Assembly: GCF_900113735.1 (NCBI RefSeq)
Contig: NZ_FOQM01000003.1
Span: forward strand, 62,001 to 126,000
Origin: Bradyrhizobium sp. Gha
GTDB taxonomy: Bacteria > Pseudomonadota > Alphaproteobacteria > Rhizobiales > Xanthobacteraceae
Length of the DNA: 64,000 nt
Direction of reading: 5' to 3'
Shown here: positions 1-8,734 of the stretch, in pieces
How positions within the stretch are numbered: the stretch's first letter is position 1
How the letters are laid out: each line of letters begins with the position of its first letter
The notes under the pieces: model-generated
What the model was told of the DNA's origin: nothing
Seen by the model: the letters and a program-made list of their open reading frames with translations, nothing else
Databases searched by the model: none
Made by a program: the position numbers and the translations under genes

Positions 1-388
1 CGAGTTCTACCGCTCGCCCGCGCGCGTGCAGTGGACCCCGACCGGCAACAACGTGCCTGACTATCCGAAGCTCGCCCAGCTGTGGTGGCAGAACATCGGC
101 GACGCGTCGTCCGGTGCCAAGACGCCGCAAGCCGCGATGGATGCGCTCGCAGCCGCTCAGGACTCGGTGATGGAGCGTCTCGAGAAGTCCGGTGTGCAGG
201 GTGCCTGCGGACCGAAGCTCAACCCGAAGAAGACGGCTGAGTTCTGGTACGACAAGTCGGCCAAGGACGGCAACATCGCTCCGCAGCGCAAGCTGGCGAA
301 CGAGAAGCCGAAGGGCGAAACCGTCGACTACGACACGCTGATCAAGTCGTGGCCGGCCTCGCCGCCGAAGCGCGCCGAAGCGAAGTAA
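1..388 (+). CDS. ABC transporter sugar-type substrate-binding protein, C-terminal part (5' end outside window)
   Basis: The reading frame is open from base 2 and ends at TAA 386-388, so this is the last ~128 residues of a gene that starts before the window. The tail is rich in W, K and P (for example the stretch around LAQLWWQNIGD and NPKKTAEFWYD) and resembles the C-terminus of family-1 extracellular solute-binding proteins of sugar or polyol ABC importers, which sit in the periplasm and deliver substrate to the permease. No other transporter gene lies downstream inside the window, so this is probably the last gene of its operon; a strong terminator follows 50 bases later. The substrate cannot be inferred from this fragment. 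Confidence 0.7.
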   Translation, partial: EFYRSPARVQWTPTGNNVPDYPKLAQLWWQNIGDASSGAKTPQAAMDALAAAQDSVMERLEKSGVQGACGPKLNPKKTAEFWYDKSAKDGNIAPQRKLANEKPKGETVDYDTLIKSWPASPPKRAEAK

Positions 389-440
389 TTCGCCGACATC
401 ATCATGGCCGGGTTCGCCCCGGCATATCATGAGAGCAGGA

Positions 441-464
441 GGCCGGGAGCAATCCCGGCCTTTT
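441..464 (+). terminator. Rho-independent terminator after the substrate-binding protein gene
   Basis: Perfect 8-bp stem GGCCGGGA / TCCCGGCC with loop GCAA at 441-460, followed directly by TTTT. It lies about 50 bases downstream of the stop codon at 388 and before the next forward gene. Confidence 0.85.
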
Positions 465-535
465 GTCGTGTTGCCCTCTTGCCATGCGGGCGGGCTTGAT
501 CTGAACTGGCCGGGACATAGACGCGAGACTTCTGC

Positions 536-1246
536 ATGCGCATGATTTTCCGTTGCGACCCAAAGCTGGCCGGCCATCTGCTGCGGCCGTTTCCCGCGCG
601 CACCGCCTTGCCCGACTGGCTGCGGGCGATGCCTGCGACCGCGCATTCGGATATCCACGGCCGCGATATCCGCACGGTCAAGCAATGCCCGCCCTTCGTC
701 GATGCGATGGCGTACGGGGTCATGATCCCGCTGCCCTGCGACATCAGGATCGAGGCCGGTGCGTTCTCGTGGGATTGGGACATCCCCGAACCGGACACGT
801 CAGGCCATCCACGCGCGCCGCTCAGCTTCCATCCCGTCGCGCAATTTGCCGCGGCGCCGTTCGCCAACGGGCGCTCGGCGCTCAAGTTCAACAGTTTCTG
901 GACCATCGAGCTCGAGCCCGGCTGGTCGCTGTTCGCGACGCATCCCGTCAATCGCGACGACCTGCCGTTCCGCCTCGTTTCGGGTCTGGTCGACGCCGAC
1001 CGCTTTCACGATGGCGGCATCAATTTTCCCGCCGTGTGGACCAGGCCGGATTTCTCCGGTGTCCTTGCCAAGGGGACGCCGATTGCCCAATGCTTTGCCG
1101 TGCCGCGGCAAGCGCCGGAGCTGACGTTCGAGCCGTTCGACGCCGCGCACCGGCAGTCCTACGAGAAGGTCGTTGCCGACGTGCTGGCCGCGCCCAACGT
1201 CTATCGCAAGCGGTTTCGTGCCAAGCGCGGACGCCTAACGCGCTAG
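536..1246 (+). CDS. conserved hypothetical protein, possibly DUF6065-like
   Basis: A 236-residue soluble protein without signal peptide or membrane segment. It opens with MRMIFRCDP and contains a central block, SFWTIELEPGWSLFATHPVN, then GLVDADRFHDGGINFP. This W/P-rich pattern reminds me of a small uncharacterised family (DUF6065), but I hold that assignment loosely and no function is known. The gene stands alone after a terminator. Its stop (1244-1246) overlaps the end of the convergent TPR gene by 12 bases, so the two transcripts have complementary 3' ends. The ATG at 536 was chosen because it gives the longest frame with coding-like composition; only a weak GAGA ribosome site precedes it. 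Confidence 0.65.
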   Translation: MRMIFRCDPKLAGHLLRPFPARTALPDWLRAMPATAHSDIHGRDIRTVKQCPPFVDAMAYGVMIPLPCDIRIEAGAFSWDWDIPEPDTSGHPRAPLSFHPVAQFAAAPFANGRSALKFNSFWTIELEPGWSLFATHPVNRDDLPFRLVSGLVDADRFHDGGINFPAVWTRPDFSGVLAKGTPIAQCFAVPRQAPELTFEPFDAAHRQSYEKVVADVLAAPNVYRKRFRAKRGRLTR

Positions 1247-2041
1247 AGCACGCCGCAGGGCGTCCTCGTCGAGCCATAGTCGACCGTGCGAGGCCGAGGT
1301 CAGCGCCATCGCGATGGAGCCGAACAGCTGCGGACGCAGGCGATAGGCCTGTCCGAACGCGTCCATGGCGGCATCCAGGTCGCCACTCTCCTGCAGGGCG
1401 ATGCCGAGATTGAGCGCGGCCTCGGCATGGTCGGGCTTGAGCGCGAACGCCTTGCGATAGGCGTTGGCTGCGCCGTCGTGGTCGCGCAAATCCTGCCGCG
1501 CGAGGCCAAGATTGAACCACACCGAAGCCGGCGCGTCGGCTTCGGTCGCCTGCGCGAGCAGGCTTGCGGCGGTGATGGGATCGCCGTCTTCCCACGCCAG
1601 CCTGCCAAGCTGCGCCGTTGCTTCCTGATGGCCGGGGATGACCTTGAGGATGGCCTGCCAGGCGCCGCGGGCCTGATCCCGCAGCCCGGCCATGTCGAGC
1701 GTTCGTGCCTTCTCGATGAACATCTCGCGCTGCGGGCTGTTGCCGATCGCAGCATCGAGATGGGCGAGCGCGGCGTCGAACTGGCCCTCGCTGCGTGCGA
1801 TGCGCGCCGCCAGCAGCCGGGCCGGCGCGTTGTTCGGCCGTTTGGCGAGACTCACGTCGATATGCGCATGAGCCGGAGCGACGGCACCTCTGGAGAACAA
1901 CACGGCGGCGAGCAGATGATGCAGCACCGCATCGCCGGGATCGCGTGCAAGGCCCTGTTCGCACAGACGCTGCGCCTCGTCCGGCTTGCCCGAATTGACG
2001 GCTGCAGTGGCGCGGCGAACGAGTGTCTGCGTGTCATCCAT
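1235..2041 (-). CDS. tetratricopeptide repeat protein
   Basis: The 268-residue product is built almost entirely of TPR-like 34-residue helical pairs (for example around ASVWFNLGLARQDLRDHDG and DHAEAALNLGIALQESGDLD), starting with a short MDDTQTL N-terminus and no signal peptide. TPR arrays are protein-binding scaffolds; nothing here identifies the partner. It is a single gene read towards the DUF6065-like gene, with which it overlaps tail to tail. The stop is TAG at 1235-1237 on the minus strand. No enzymatic domain is attached. Confidence 0.75.
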   Translation of the reverse strand: MDDTQTLVRRATAAVNSGKPDEAQRLCEQGLARDPGDAVLHHLLAAVLFSRGAVAPAHAHIDVSLAKRPNNAPARLLAARIARSEGQFDAALAHLDAAIGNSPQREMFIEKARTLDMAGLRDQARGAWQAILKVIPGHQEATAQLGRLAWEDGDPITAASLLAQATEADAPASVWFNLGLARQDLRDHDGAANAYRKAFALKPDHAEAALNLGIALQESGDLDAAMDAFGQAYRLRPQLFGSIAMALTSASHGRLWLDEDALRRALAR

Positions 2042-2107
2042 TGCGGCATTAGAGCAAGAACGGGACGGCGCAGCAATACAGTGCGATTGGACACATCCAC
2101 CAAGACG

Positions 2108-2130
2108 AAAGGCCGGGAGCGATCCCGGCC
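2108..2130 (-). terminator. Rho-independent terminator of the Old Yellow Enzyme gene
   Basis: Stem GGCCGGGA / TCCCGGCC at 2111-2130, followed on the minus strand by TTTCG. It lies 43 bases past the minus-strand stop at 2173. The stem is identical to that of the terminator at 441-464. Confidence 0.75.
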
Positions 2131-2172
2131 TTCTGTCGCTTCGCTTCTTTGGGCAAGCGGTAGAGTGTCAAA

Positions 2173-3273
2173 TCACTCCGCCGGCTCGGCCGCGAGCGTC
2201 GGATAATCCGTGTAGCCCCTGGCGCCGCCACCGTAGAACGTGTTCTTGTCCCAATCGTTCAGCGCTGCGCCCTTCTTCAACCGCTCGACCAGATCGGGGT
2301 TGGAGATGAACGGCTTGCCGAAGGCGATCAGATCGGCCGCGTCAGCGTCCAGCACCTTGGCGGCGAGATCGAAATCATAGCCGTTGTTGGCCATGTACGT
2401 GCCCGAGAAGCGCTTGCGCAGGGATGCGTAGTCGAACGGCGCGACGTCGCGCGGTCCGCCGGTGGCGCCCTCGATGACGTGGATATAGACGAGCTTCAGC
2501 GCGTTCAGCCCATCGACGATGTGATCGAACAACGGCTGCGGATTGGAATCCGAGATGTCGTTTGCCGGCGTCACCGGCGAGATGCGGATGCCGGTCCGGT
2601 CGGCGCCGGCTTCCGCCACCACGGCCTTGGAGACCTCCAGCATCAGCCGCGCGCGGTTCTCGATCGAGCCGCCATAGGCATCGGTGCGCTTGTTGGCGCC
2701 ATCCTTGGCGAACTGGTCGAGCAGATAGCCGTTGGCACCATGGATCTCGACGCCGTCGAAGCCGGCCTCCAGTGCATTCCTCGCAGCTCGTTTGAAGTCG
2801 TCGATAATCCCTGGAATTTCGGAGAGCTCGAGCGCGCGCGGCTCGGAGACGTCGGCAAAGGTGCCGTTGACGAAAGTCTTGCCCTTGGCGCGGATCGCGC
2901 TCGGCGCCACCGGGGCTGCGCCACCCGCCTGGAGGTCGACATGCGAGATGCGGCCGACATGCCAGAGCTGGATGAAGATCTTGCCGCCGCGCTCATGCAC
3001 CTTGTCGTTGACCTTGCGCCAGCCGGCGACCTGCTCCTTGGAATAGATGCCGGGGGTGTCCTGATAACCCTGGCCTTGCTGCGAGACCTGGCTCGCTTCG
3101 GTGATCAGGAGGCCTGCGGAGGCGCGCTGGCTGTAATAGTCGGCCGCCAGCGGCGAGGGGACGAAGGTGCCGGGTACGGCGCGGTTGCGCGTCAGCGGCG
3201 CCATCACCAGGCGATTGGCCAGCGTGATCGGGCCGAGCTTGTAGGTCTCAAACAATTTGGTCGGACGGCTCAT
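2173..3273 (-). CDS. alkene reductase of the Old Yellow Enzyme family (NADH:flavin oxidoreductase)
   Basis: A 366-residue FMN-dependent TIM-barrel enzyme, the usual length for the family. Such enzymes reduce activated C=C bonds (enones, nitroalkenes, maleimides) or nitrate esters with NAD(P)H in the cytoplasm. The N-terminal FMN-binding strand reads LANRLVMAPLTRNRA; the substrate-binding HxxN plus Tyr motif is present in EIHGANGYLLDQF; the second FMN phosphate site is near MANNGYD and LIAFGKPFISNPDL. I chose ATG 3273 (MSRPTKLF), which matches the family N-terminus, over an in-frame ATG 12 codons upstream. It is monocistronic with its own terminator. Physiological substrate unknown; a role in detoxifying electrophiles is the common inference. 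Confidence 0.88.
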   Translation of the reverse strand: MSRPTKLFETYKLGPITLANRLVMAPLTRNRAVPGTFVPSPLAADYYSQRASAGLLITEASQVSQQGQGYQDTPGIYSKEQVAGWRKVNDKVHERGGKIFIQLWHVGRISHVDLQAGGAAPVAPSAIRAKGKTFVNGTFADVSEPRALELSEIPGIIDDFKRAARNALEAGFDGVEIHGANGYLLDQFAKDGANKRTDAYGGSIENRARLMLEVSKAVVAEAGADRTGIRISPVTPANDISDSNPQPLFDHIVDGLNALKLVYIHVIEGATGGPRDVAPFDYASLRKRFSGTYMANNGYDFDLAAKVLDADAADLIAFGKPFISNPDLVERLKKGAALNDWDKNTFYGGGARGYTDYPTLAAEPAE

Positions 3274-3408
3274 TGGGAGTGTTTCCAGGCGGTGAGAGGT
3301 CCCGAACACTTGTGCATTGCGATATCAGGCGCAAGGGATGAGCCATACGGAAAGTGCAGGCGAGCTACGCGGCAGAGACCGCGCAGCATGATTCATGCGC
3401 ATTTTCGG

Positions 3409-3435
3409 CCGCGGCAGCAGAATTCCGCTGCGCGG
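3409..3435 (-). terminator. hairpin downstream of the DUF1993 gene
   Basis: Arms CCGCGGCAGC (3409-3418) and GCTGCGCGG (3427-3435) pair with one bulged base. It sits just beyond the minus-strand stop at 3452. There is no T tract, so terminator activity is uncertain. Confidence 0.35.
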
Positions 3436-3451
3436 TCGTGCGATCCAGCAA

Positions 3452-3955
3452 TCAGTTCGCGCCGAGGAAATCGCGTTTGCCGATCTCGACGCCGTTGTGG
3501 CGCATGATGCCGTGAGCCGTCGTGGCGTGGAAATAGAAGTTCGGCAGCGAGACGGCGCTGAAGAACTGCTGGCCCTTGAGCGTCATGGTACGATCGGGGC
3601 CCGCTGGGAAGGTCACGTCCTTGGTGTCGGCGCCCTCGAACTGCTCGGGCTTGTACGACTTCACACAATCGATCGTCTTGGCGAGGCGCTGCTTCAGCTC
3701 CTCGAATGTCTTTTCCGTGTCGGGCATCGAAGGCAGCTCGCTGTGGGTCAGCCGGGCGCAGCCCTTGGCGGCGAAATCGCTGGCGAGCTGGATCTGCTTC
3801 GACAGCGGCAGCATGTCCGGGAAGAGGCGGGAGCCGAGCAGCACGCTCGGGTCGATCTTTTTGGCCGCGCAATGCGCCTCGGCCTTGGTGAGCAGGCCGG
3901 TCATGCTGTTGAGCATTTGCAAATAGGCGGGGACGACGGCGTCGTAAAAGGACAT
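3452..3955 (-). CDS. DUF1993 domain-containing protein
   Basis: A 167-residue protein starting MSFYDAVVPAYLQML and containing the long helices and the C-terminal PNFYFHATTAHGIMRHNGVEIGKRDF block typical of DUF1993, a family whose four-helix fold resembles DinB-like proteins. The His-rich end (HATTAH, MRHN) could bind a metal, as in DinB proteins, but this is inference. I prefer ATG 3955 to an in-frame start 18 codons upstream because family members begin at MSFYD and a GGAAGCGAG ribosome site precedes it. Function is unknown. It is flanked by the Old Yellow Enzyme downstream and the transglycosylase upstream, both on the same strand. Confidence 0.8.
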   Translation of the reverse strand: MSFYDAVVPAYLQMLNSMTGLLTKAEAHCAAKKIDPSVLLGSRLFPDMLPLSKQIQLASDFAAKGCARLTHSELPSMPDTEKTFEELKQRLAKTIDCVKSYKPEQFEGADTKDVTFPAGPDRTMTLKGQQFFSAVSLPNFYFHATTAHGIMRHNGVEIGKRDFLGAN

Positions 3956-4052
3956 GTGATGCTCGCTTCCAATGGTGAGAGATTCCAGGCGAAAACCTGA
4001 GCCACTCACATGGTAGCCTCATGGAATAATACAATCGTCGAAGTGGTTGGTG

Positions 4053-4076
4053 CGGTGCGAAAATTCTATCGCACCG
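4053..4076 (-). terminator. hairpin enclosing the stop codon of the transglycosylase gene
   Basis: Perfect 8-bp stem CGGTGCGA / TCGCACCG with an 8-base loop; the TAG stop of the transglycosylase (4066-4068) lies in the loop. No long T tract follows, so this may be a weak terminator or a 3'-end stabiliser. Confidence 0.4.
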
Positions 4077-5367
4077 TCGCCTGGGGCGGTGCCTGTGCCG
4101 TGCTGCCACGCATGCGGGCCAGAAGCTCCGCGGTCGGCCAGGAATCCGCCGGCAGGCCGTATTTGACCTGCATCGCCTTTACGGCGGTGCGGCTCTGCTG
4201 CCCCAGCACGCCGTCCACCTTGCCGACATTGAAGCCGGCTTGGACCAGAAGCTGCTGCAATTGCTTGAGCTCGTTGAACGGCAGTTGTGCCACTGGCCCG
4301 GCGGGCTTGCGCATCGGCGCCGCACCGGCAATGCGGGAGGCGAGATAGCCGGCCGTGGTCGAATAGATCAGCGAGTTATTCCACTCGGTGTAAGCCGCGA
4401 AATTCGCGTAGGCCATGAAGGCCGGCCCGAAGCGTCCCATCGGCAGCAGCACGGAGCCTGCGAGATTGTCGTTCGGCAGCGGCCGGCCGTCGGGATAGGT
4501 GACGCCGAACTGCGCCCATTTCGAGCGCGGCAGCTGCACGCTGAGATCGGTCTGCTCCCACGGCAGGTTCGGGGGCACCTTGATCTCTTCCAGCCACGGC
4601 TCGCCGCGCCGCCACTTCAAGCCGTTGGCGATGTAGTTCGCGGTCGAGCCGATCACGTCGTCCTCGCTGCGCAGGAGGTCGCGCCGCCCGTCGCCGTCGT
4701 AATCGACGGCGTAATTGACGTAATGCGTCGGCAGGAATTGGGTCTGGCCGAGCTCGCCGGCCCAGGAGCCGATCATCTCCTCGGGCGTGAGATCGCCGCG
4801 GTCGATGATTTTCAGCGCGGCGATGGTCTCGTTCACGAACATCTCCGAGCGCCGGCAGTCATAGGCGAGCGACACCAGCGATTTCAGCGTCGGCAGATTG
4901 CCCATGTTGGCGCCGAAATCGCTCTCCAGGCCCCAGAATGCGGCGATCACCGCCGGCGGCACGCCGTATTCCTTCTCGGCACGCGCGAACGCCGCTGCGT
5001 GGTGCTTGATGTGCTGCTGGCCGTTCTGCATGCGATAGGGCGCGGCCATGCGGCCGGCAAATTCGGTGAAGAGCTGGCCGAACACGCGCTGCCCGCGGTC
5101 GCGGTTGACGATGCCCTGGTCATAGACGAGATAGGGCGAAGCCTCGCTGATCGTGCGCTGCGACACGCCCGCGGCGATCGCTTGTTGCTTCACGTCGGCG
5201 AGGAAACGGTCGAAGCTAGCGCCATTGTGGCATGAGGCCGCGCGCGGCGAGGGCGCAGCGTGCTTCGGCGCAACCGGCTTTGCGGGTGGCGGAAGCAGTT
5301 GGGCGGAAGCGGGAGCGGAAAGTGCGAGCAACGTGACGGCCGCGATCGCAAATCGGGTCTGGATCAT
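4066..5367 (-). CDS. lytic murein transglycosylase, MltB family, with peptidoglycan-binding domain
   Basis: The 433-residue product has a signal peptide (MIQTRFAIAAVTLLALSAPASA), then an SLT_2/MltB catalytic domain (about 45-345) and a C-terminal peptidoglycan-binding domain (about 365-425). The catalytic glutamate is in AAFWGLESDFGAN, and the family signatures GELGQTQFLPTHY and YDGDGRRDLLRSEDDVIGSTANY are present. It cleaves the MurNAc-GlcNAc bond of peptidoglycan in the periplasm, forming 1,6-anhydromuropeptides, for wall turnover or insertion of envelope machines. No lipobox Cys follows the signal peptide, so it is probably soluble. It stands alone between the DUF1993 gene and the polysaccharide synthase operon. 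Confidence 0.88.
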   Translation of the reverse strand: MIQTRFAIAAVTLLALSAPASAQLLPPPAKPVAPKHAAPSPRAASCHNGASFDRFLADVKQQAIAAGVSQRTISEASPYLVYDQGIVNRDRGQRVFGQLFTEFAGRMAAPYRMQNGQQHIKHHAAAFARAEKEYGVPPAVIAAFWGLESDFGANMGNLPTLKSLVSLAYDCRRSEMFVNETIAALKIIDRGDLTPEEMIGSWAGELGQTQFLPTHYVNYAVDYDGDGRRDLLRSEDDVIGSTANYIANGLKWRRGEPWLEEIKVPPNLPWEQTDLSVQLPRSKWAQFGVTYPDGRPLPNDNLAGSVLLPMGRFGPAFMAYANFAAYTEWNNSLIYSTTAGYLASRIAGAAPMRKPAGPVAQLPFNELKQLQQLLVQAGFNVGKVDGVLGQQSRTAVKAMQVKYGLPADSWPTAELLARMRGSTAQAPPQATVR

Positions 5368-5450
5368 AGGAATTCCGGTGGAAGGAAGGGCAGTCGTGGT
5401 ATCTGCCGAAGTTTAGGTGAAGTGAAGGCCTCACGCCATCCCTTGGGTGC

Positions 5451-7391
5451 CTAGCCGAACAACCGCAGCAAGAGCGCCCTGCCGACCGGGAGCGCCCGGA
5501 TGTCCCGGTAGGCGCGCACATATTCGCCGGCATAGAAGGCGCGGATGGCATGGACGCGCGTGTCCATGCCTTCCTCGAACCGCACCGCGAAGCCGTCCGG
5601 CGTTCGCCTCACCACGACCGCCGCGATGGCACGGCCATAGATGAGGCATTCGATCGCGCTGCCGACTGCGGGCGGGTCGGGATCGATCAGCCGGGCGCCG
5701 GTGATGGAGAGATCGGCGAGCCGCGCGAGGTGCGACTTGCCGCCCTGACGGAGCAGGATCGCCTCGTTGCGAACGAAGCGCTCCGCCTTGCGCTTGCGCG
5801 GCTGCTCGATGCAGACGAAGCAGACCACGGTGAGGATGAGCGCGTTGTAGAGGCTCCAGCCCAGCGCCAGCCCGCCATAGGCAATGCTCTCGCCGCGCAA
5901 ATGCAGGATGAAGGCATAGGCGATGCCCGCAAGCGTGACGACTAGCGCAGTGCCATAAAGCCGAAGCAGCGGCCATTCGACGAATTTGCTTCCGCGCTCG
6001 CCGCCCTTTGCGGTCACCTTGAACTTATGTCCTTTCGGTTTCAGCAAGCCCGTCGTAATCGCCTTGAGCACCGCGGGCGCTGCGACGAGCTGCGACACGT
6101 CGGTCATCATGGCGAGCGCACGACCGTGCGACAGCCAGGTCATGGTGAGCCCGTGCCAAACATAGAACGGCAGGAAGAACTGCAAGAGCTCCGAGAGATC
6201 CGCCTGCACGGCCTTGATGCCGAACAGCAGGAACAGCCAGGGTACCACGAGCCCGAACATTCTGGCCGGATAGACCGCAGCCCAGCTCATGAAGGCGTCG
6301 ATCAGCGACAGCCGGTCGATGAACGGAAGCTTCGATGCTCGCGACAAGGGGCCGCTGCGGCCGCGCACGATCTGCATGAAGCCGAGACACCAGCGGCCGC
6401 GCTGGGTGATGTATTCCTTCAGCCCCTCGGGCGCGAGTCCGATGGACAGCCGCTCGTTGAGATAGATCGTCCTCAGCCCGCGCTCCTTCAGGCGCAGCGT
6501 GACGAGATAGTCCTCCGTCACCGAATCGGTCGGAAAGCCACCGATCGCCTGCAGGCCGTCGTAGCGGACCAGCGAGGACGTGCCGCAGCAGAACGCGACG
6601 CCCCAGGCATCCTTGGCCGGCATCAGGATGTCGAAAAAGAAGCGCTGCTCGTCCGGCCACACGTCCGCGGCGGCGAGGTTGGTCTGGATGGGATCGGGGT
6701 TGATGAAATGCTGTGGCGTCTGCACCACGCCGACCGATGCATCGTCCATCAGGCTGACGGTTTTGGCGAGAAAATCGGGCCGCGGCACGAAGTCGGCGTC
6801 GAGGATGGCGACGAACTCCGGCCGCTCTACGAGCTCACCGACGTGACCGAGCGCGTGATTGATGTTGCCCGCTTTGGCATGGCGGTTGTCGGGACGGGCG
6901 AGATAGCGGCAGCCGAGCTCGCCGGCGAGCCGCCGCAGCCACAGGCGGCGTCCGTCATCGAGCACCCAGACGCGATAATTGCCGTACTCCATTCCGGTCG
7001 CGCCGATGATGGTGCGCTCGAGGATCGACCGCTCCTCATTGTAGGTGCAGATGAAGACGTCGACCAGCGGGGCGGCAGGATCGCTGGCGCGGCCGTCGAT
7101 CCTGGCGGAGCTGGAGCGATCGATCGTCCGGCTCAGGAACAGGAGCGACAGGGCCACCGCGATCATCGAGGCCGCCTCCGCCAGCATGAAGGGATAGCCG
7201 ACCATCGCGTCCGCAGTCAGCCCGAGCGGCGGCAGCGTCTGCGTCACCCGCCAGTGGAAGTAACGCACGAGCAGGACGAACGACACGCCCGCGAGGCACG
7301 CGCGCGCCAGCGTGCGCTCGTGCCGGAGCAGCGGCACCAGCGCCATAAAGGCGCCGAGCGCGATCAGGCCGGGCGCCAGCGCGGCCATCAT
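5451..7391 (-). CDS. membrane glycosyltransferase family 2 with C-terminal PilZ domain (BgsA/cellulose-synthase-like)
   Basis: A 646-residue inner-membrane synthase. Three N-terminal membrane segments precede a cytosolic GT2 domain with all processive-synthase motifs: DD at 145-146, DAD 198-200, TED 292-294 and QRGRW 330-334. More membrane segments follow (about 375-425 and 480-528), then a PilZ domain with RxxxR at 534-538 and DLSITG at 560-565, implying activation by cyclic di-GMP. It should polymerise an NDP-sugar into an exported beta-glycan. The partner HlyD-like gene is immediately upstream and the two overlap by ATGA (7388-7391), so translation is coupled. The order membrane-fusion protein then synthase matches rhizobial bgsBA (mixed-linkage beta-glucan); cellulose or another glycan cannot be excluded because no bcsB/C/Z genes are nearby. 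Confidence 0.82.
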   Translation of the reverse strand: MMAALAPGLIALGAFMALVPLLRHERTLARACLAGVSFVLLVRYFHWRVTQTLPPLGLTADAMVGYPFMLAEAASMIAVALSLLFLSRTIDRSSSARIDGRASDPAAPLVDVFICTYNEERSILERTIIGATGMEYGNYRVWVLDDGRRLWLRRLAGELGCRYLARPDNRHAKAGNINHALGHVGELVERPEFVAILDADFVPRPDFLAKTVSLMDDASVGVVQTPQHFINPDPIQTNLAAADVWPDEQRFFFDILMPAKDAWGVAFCCGTSSLVRYDGLQAIGGFPTDSVTEDYLVTLRLKERGLRTIYLNERLSIGLAPEGLKEYITQRGRWCLGFMQIVRGRSGPLSRASKLPFIDRLSLIDAFMSWAAVYPARMFGLVVPWLFLLFGIKAVQADLSELLQFFLPFYVWHGLTMTWLSHGRALAMMTDVSQLVAAPAVLKAITTGLLKPKGHKFKVTAKGGERGSKFVEWPLLRLYGTALVVTLAGIAYAFILHLRGESIAYGGLALGWSLYNALILTVVCFVCIEQPRKRKAERFVRNEAILLRQGGKSHLARLADLSITGARLIDPDPPAVGSAIECLIYGRAIAAVVVRRTPDGFAVRFEEGMDTRVHAIRAFYAGEYVRAYRDIRALPVGRALLLRLFG

Positions 7392-8734
7392 GGCGTGGTC
7401 TCGTTGCGGCCAAAGACGACGCGGCCGGTTCGTCCCACCGCGCAGCCATGCGCGGCGGCATCACCGATCGCCACCGTCACGCGATAGGGTTCCTTGCTCA
7501 GCGCATCGGGATTGATGGCGAGATTGGCCGGCGCGCCGGCGGCGCCGGTCAGATTGACGACGGTGCCGGCGATCGGCTCGGCGCCGTCATTTGGCTCGAA
7601 CGTGGCATGGTCGCCGAGCTGCAGGCGGTTATAGACGCTCTCGGTGACGTTCGCCGTGATCACGGCGCCGCTGCAATCGAGCACCTTGAGCAGGGGCTGG
7701 CCGGCCTGCACGTCCTCGCCCGGCGAGGTCATCATCTCCCAGACGCGGCCCGCGACCGGGGTTTTGATTTCGGCCTCGGAGAGATCGGCGAAGCGGATCT
7801 CCTCGGTGACGATCTCGTTGCCGAGCCAGCTGATCTCGGTGTCGATGCGCGAAAGATCGGCCTCGAGATCGTGCGCGCGCTGGCGCATCTCCTCCTCGCG
7901 TTGCACCGAGCTCGGCCGGTCGTTGTAGCTGTCGCCGAGGAACGATCCGGCTTTCGCCGCAGTCAGCTCGACCTTGGCCGCATCGAGCCGCTTGCGCGCG
8001 CCGAGCTCGGTCTGCTGCGCCACCGAAAGCTCGCGCGTCAGCCGCGCGAGCTCGACGGTGGAGACGTTGCCGGTTTTCGCCAGCGACGAGGCGCGGTCGA
8101 CGGCGGCGCTGGCCTCCTCCCGCCGCGCAGCGGTCGCTTCGATCGAGGTCTGGATTTCCGCGATCCGCGCCTCGAGCTGCAGTACGCGCCCGTCCCGGAA
8201 CTGCGCGGCCTGCCGCGCGAGGTCCGCTTGCGCGGCCTGCGCCGTGGCGAGCTTGGCGGCGACGCTCGGCCGCTCGTTCTCAAGGCGCGACTTCTGCCGC
8301 CGGAGATCATCGAGCCGCGTGCGATCGCTGCGCGAGTTCGCCACGCGCAGCACGATGGTGCCGGCCTCGAGTCTGGCCTGGTCCTTGAGCGGAGCGGCGG
8401 CGGCCACGCGCCCCCCGATCGGCGCGCGCAACGTGACGAGCCGGGAGTTCAGCACGGCCTCGACGCTGGAATTCTGCCACATGGCGCGCAGTGGTAGCCA
8501 GCCGAACACGGCGACAATGGCAAGCCCTGCCGCGATCTTCACGCCGCGCCGCAGATGCGGCCAGCGCCGAGCCGGCGCCGGCGCTGGAGGTTCCGTCCGC
8601 GCATCCGGTCCGGGGCTGTGTTCCTCATGGGGGAGCAGCTCCTCGTGCAAGGTCTGTCGCAGGCTCTTGGCGTCACCTTTCGTGTTGTGAGCGGAGGTGT
8701 CGTCGACGGAAGCGGTGCGAGAGCGGTCCATCAT
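7388..8734 (-). CDS. HlyD-family membrane-fusion protein, partner of the glycosyltransferase (BgsB-like)
   Basis: A 448-residue protein with a ~60-residue proline-rich cytosolic tail, one membrane segment (KIAAGLAIVAVFGWLPLRAM), a lipoyl-like barrel half starting ITLRAPIGGRV, a long coiled coil (~150-300) and the second half with the typical phrase EAEIKTPVAGRVWEMM. It probably spans the periplasm and guides the polysaccharide made by the co-translated synthase. I chose the ATG at 8734 (with a tandem ATG at 8731) because AAGGTGA precedes it at good distance; an in-frame ATG 48 codons upstream has no ribosome site and would add a non-conserved tail. First gene of a two-gene operon, divergent from htpX. 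Confidence 0.8.
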   Translation of the reverse strand: MMDRSRTASVDDTSAHNTKGDAKSLRQTLHEELLPHEEHSPGPDARTEPPAPAPARRWPHLRRGVKIAAGLAIVAVFGWLPLRAMWQNSSVEAVLNSRLVTLRAPIGGRVAAAAPLKDQARLEAGTIVLRVANSRSDRTRLDDLRRQKSRLENERPSVAAKLATAQAAQADLARQAAQFRDGRVLQLEARIAEIQTSIEATAARREEASAAVDRASSLAKTGNVSTVELARLTRELSVAQQTELGARKRLDAAKVELTAAKAGSFLGDSYNDRPSSVQREEEMRQRAHDLEADLSRIDTEISWLGNEIVTEEIRFADLSEAEIKTPVAGRVWEMMTSPGEDVQAGQPLLKVLDCSGAVITANVTESVYNRLQLGDHATFEPNDGAEPIAGTVVNLTGAAGAPANLAINPDALSKEPYRVTVAIGDAAAHGCAVGRTGRVVFGRNETTP

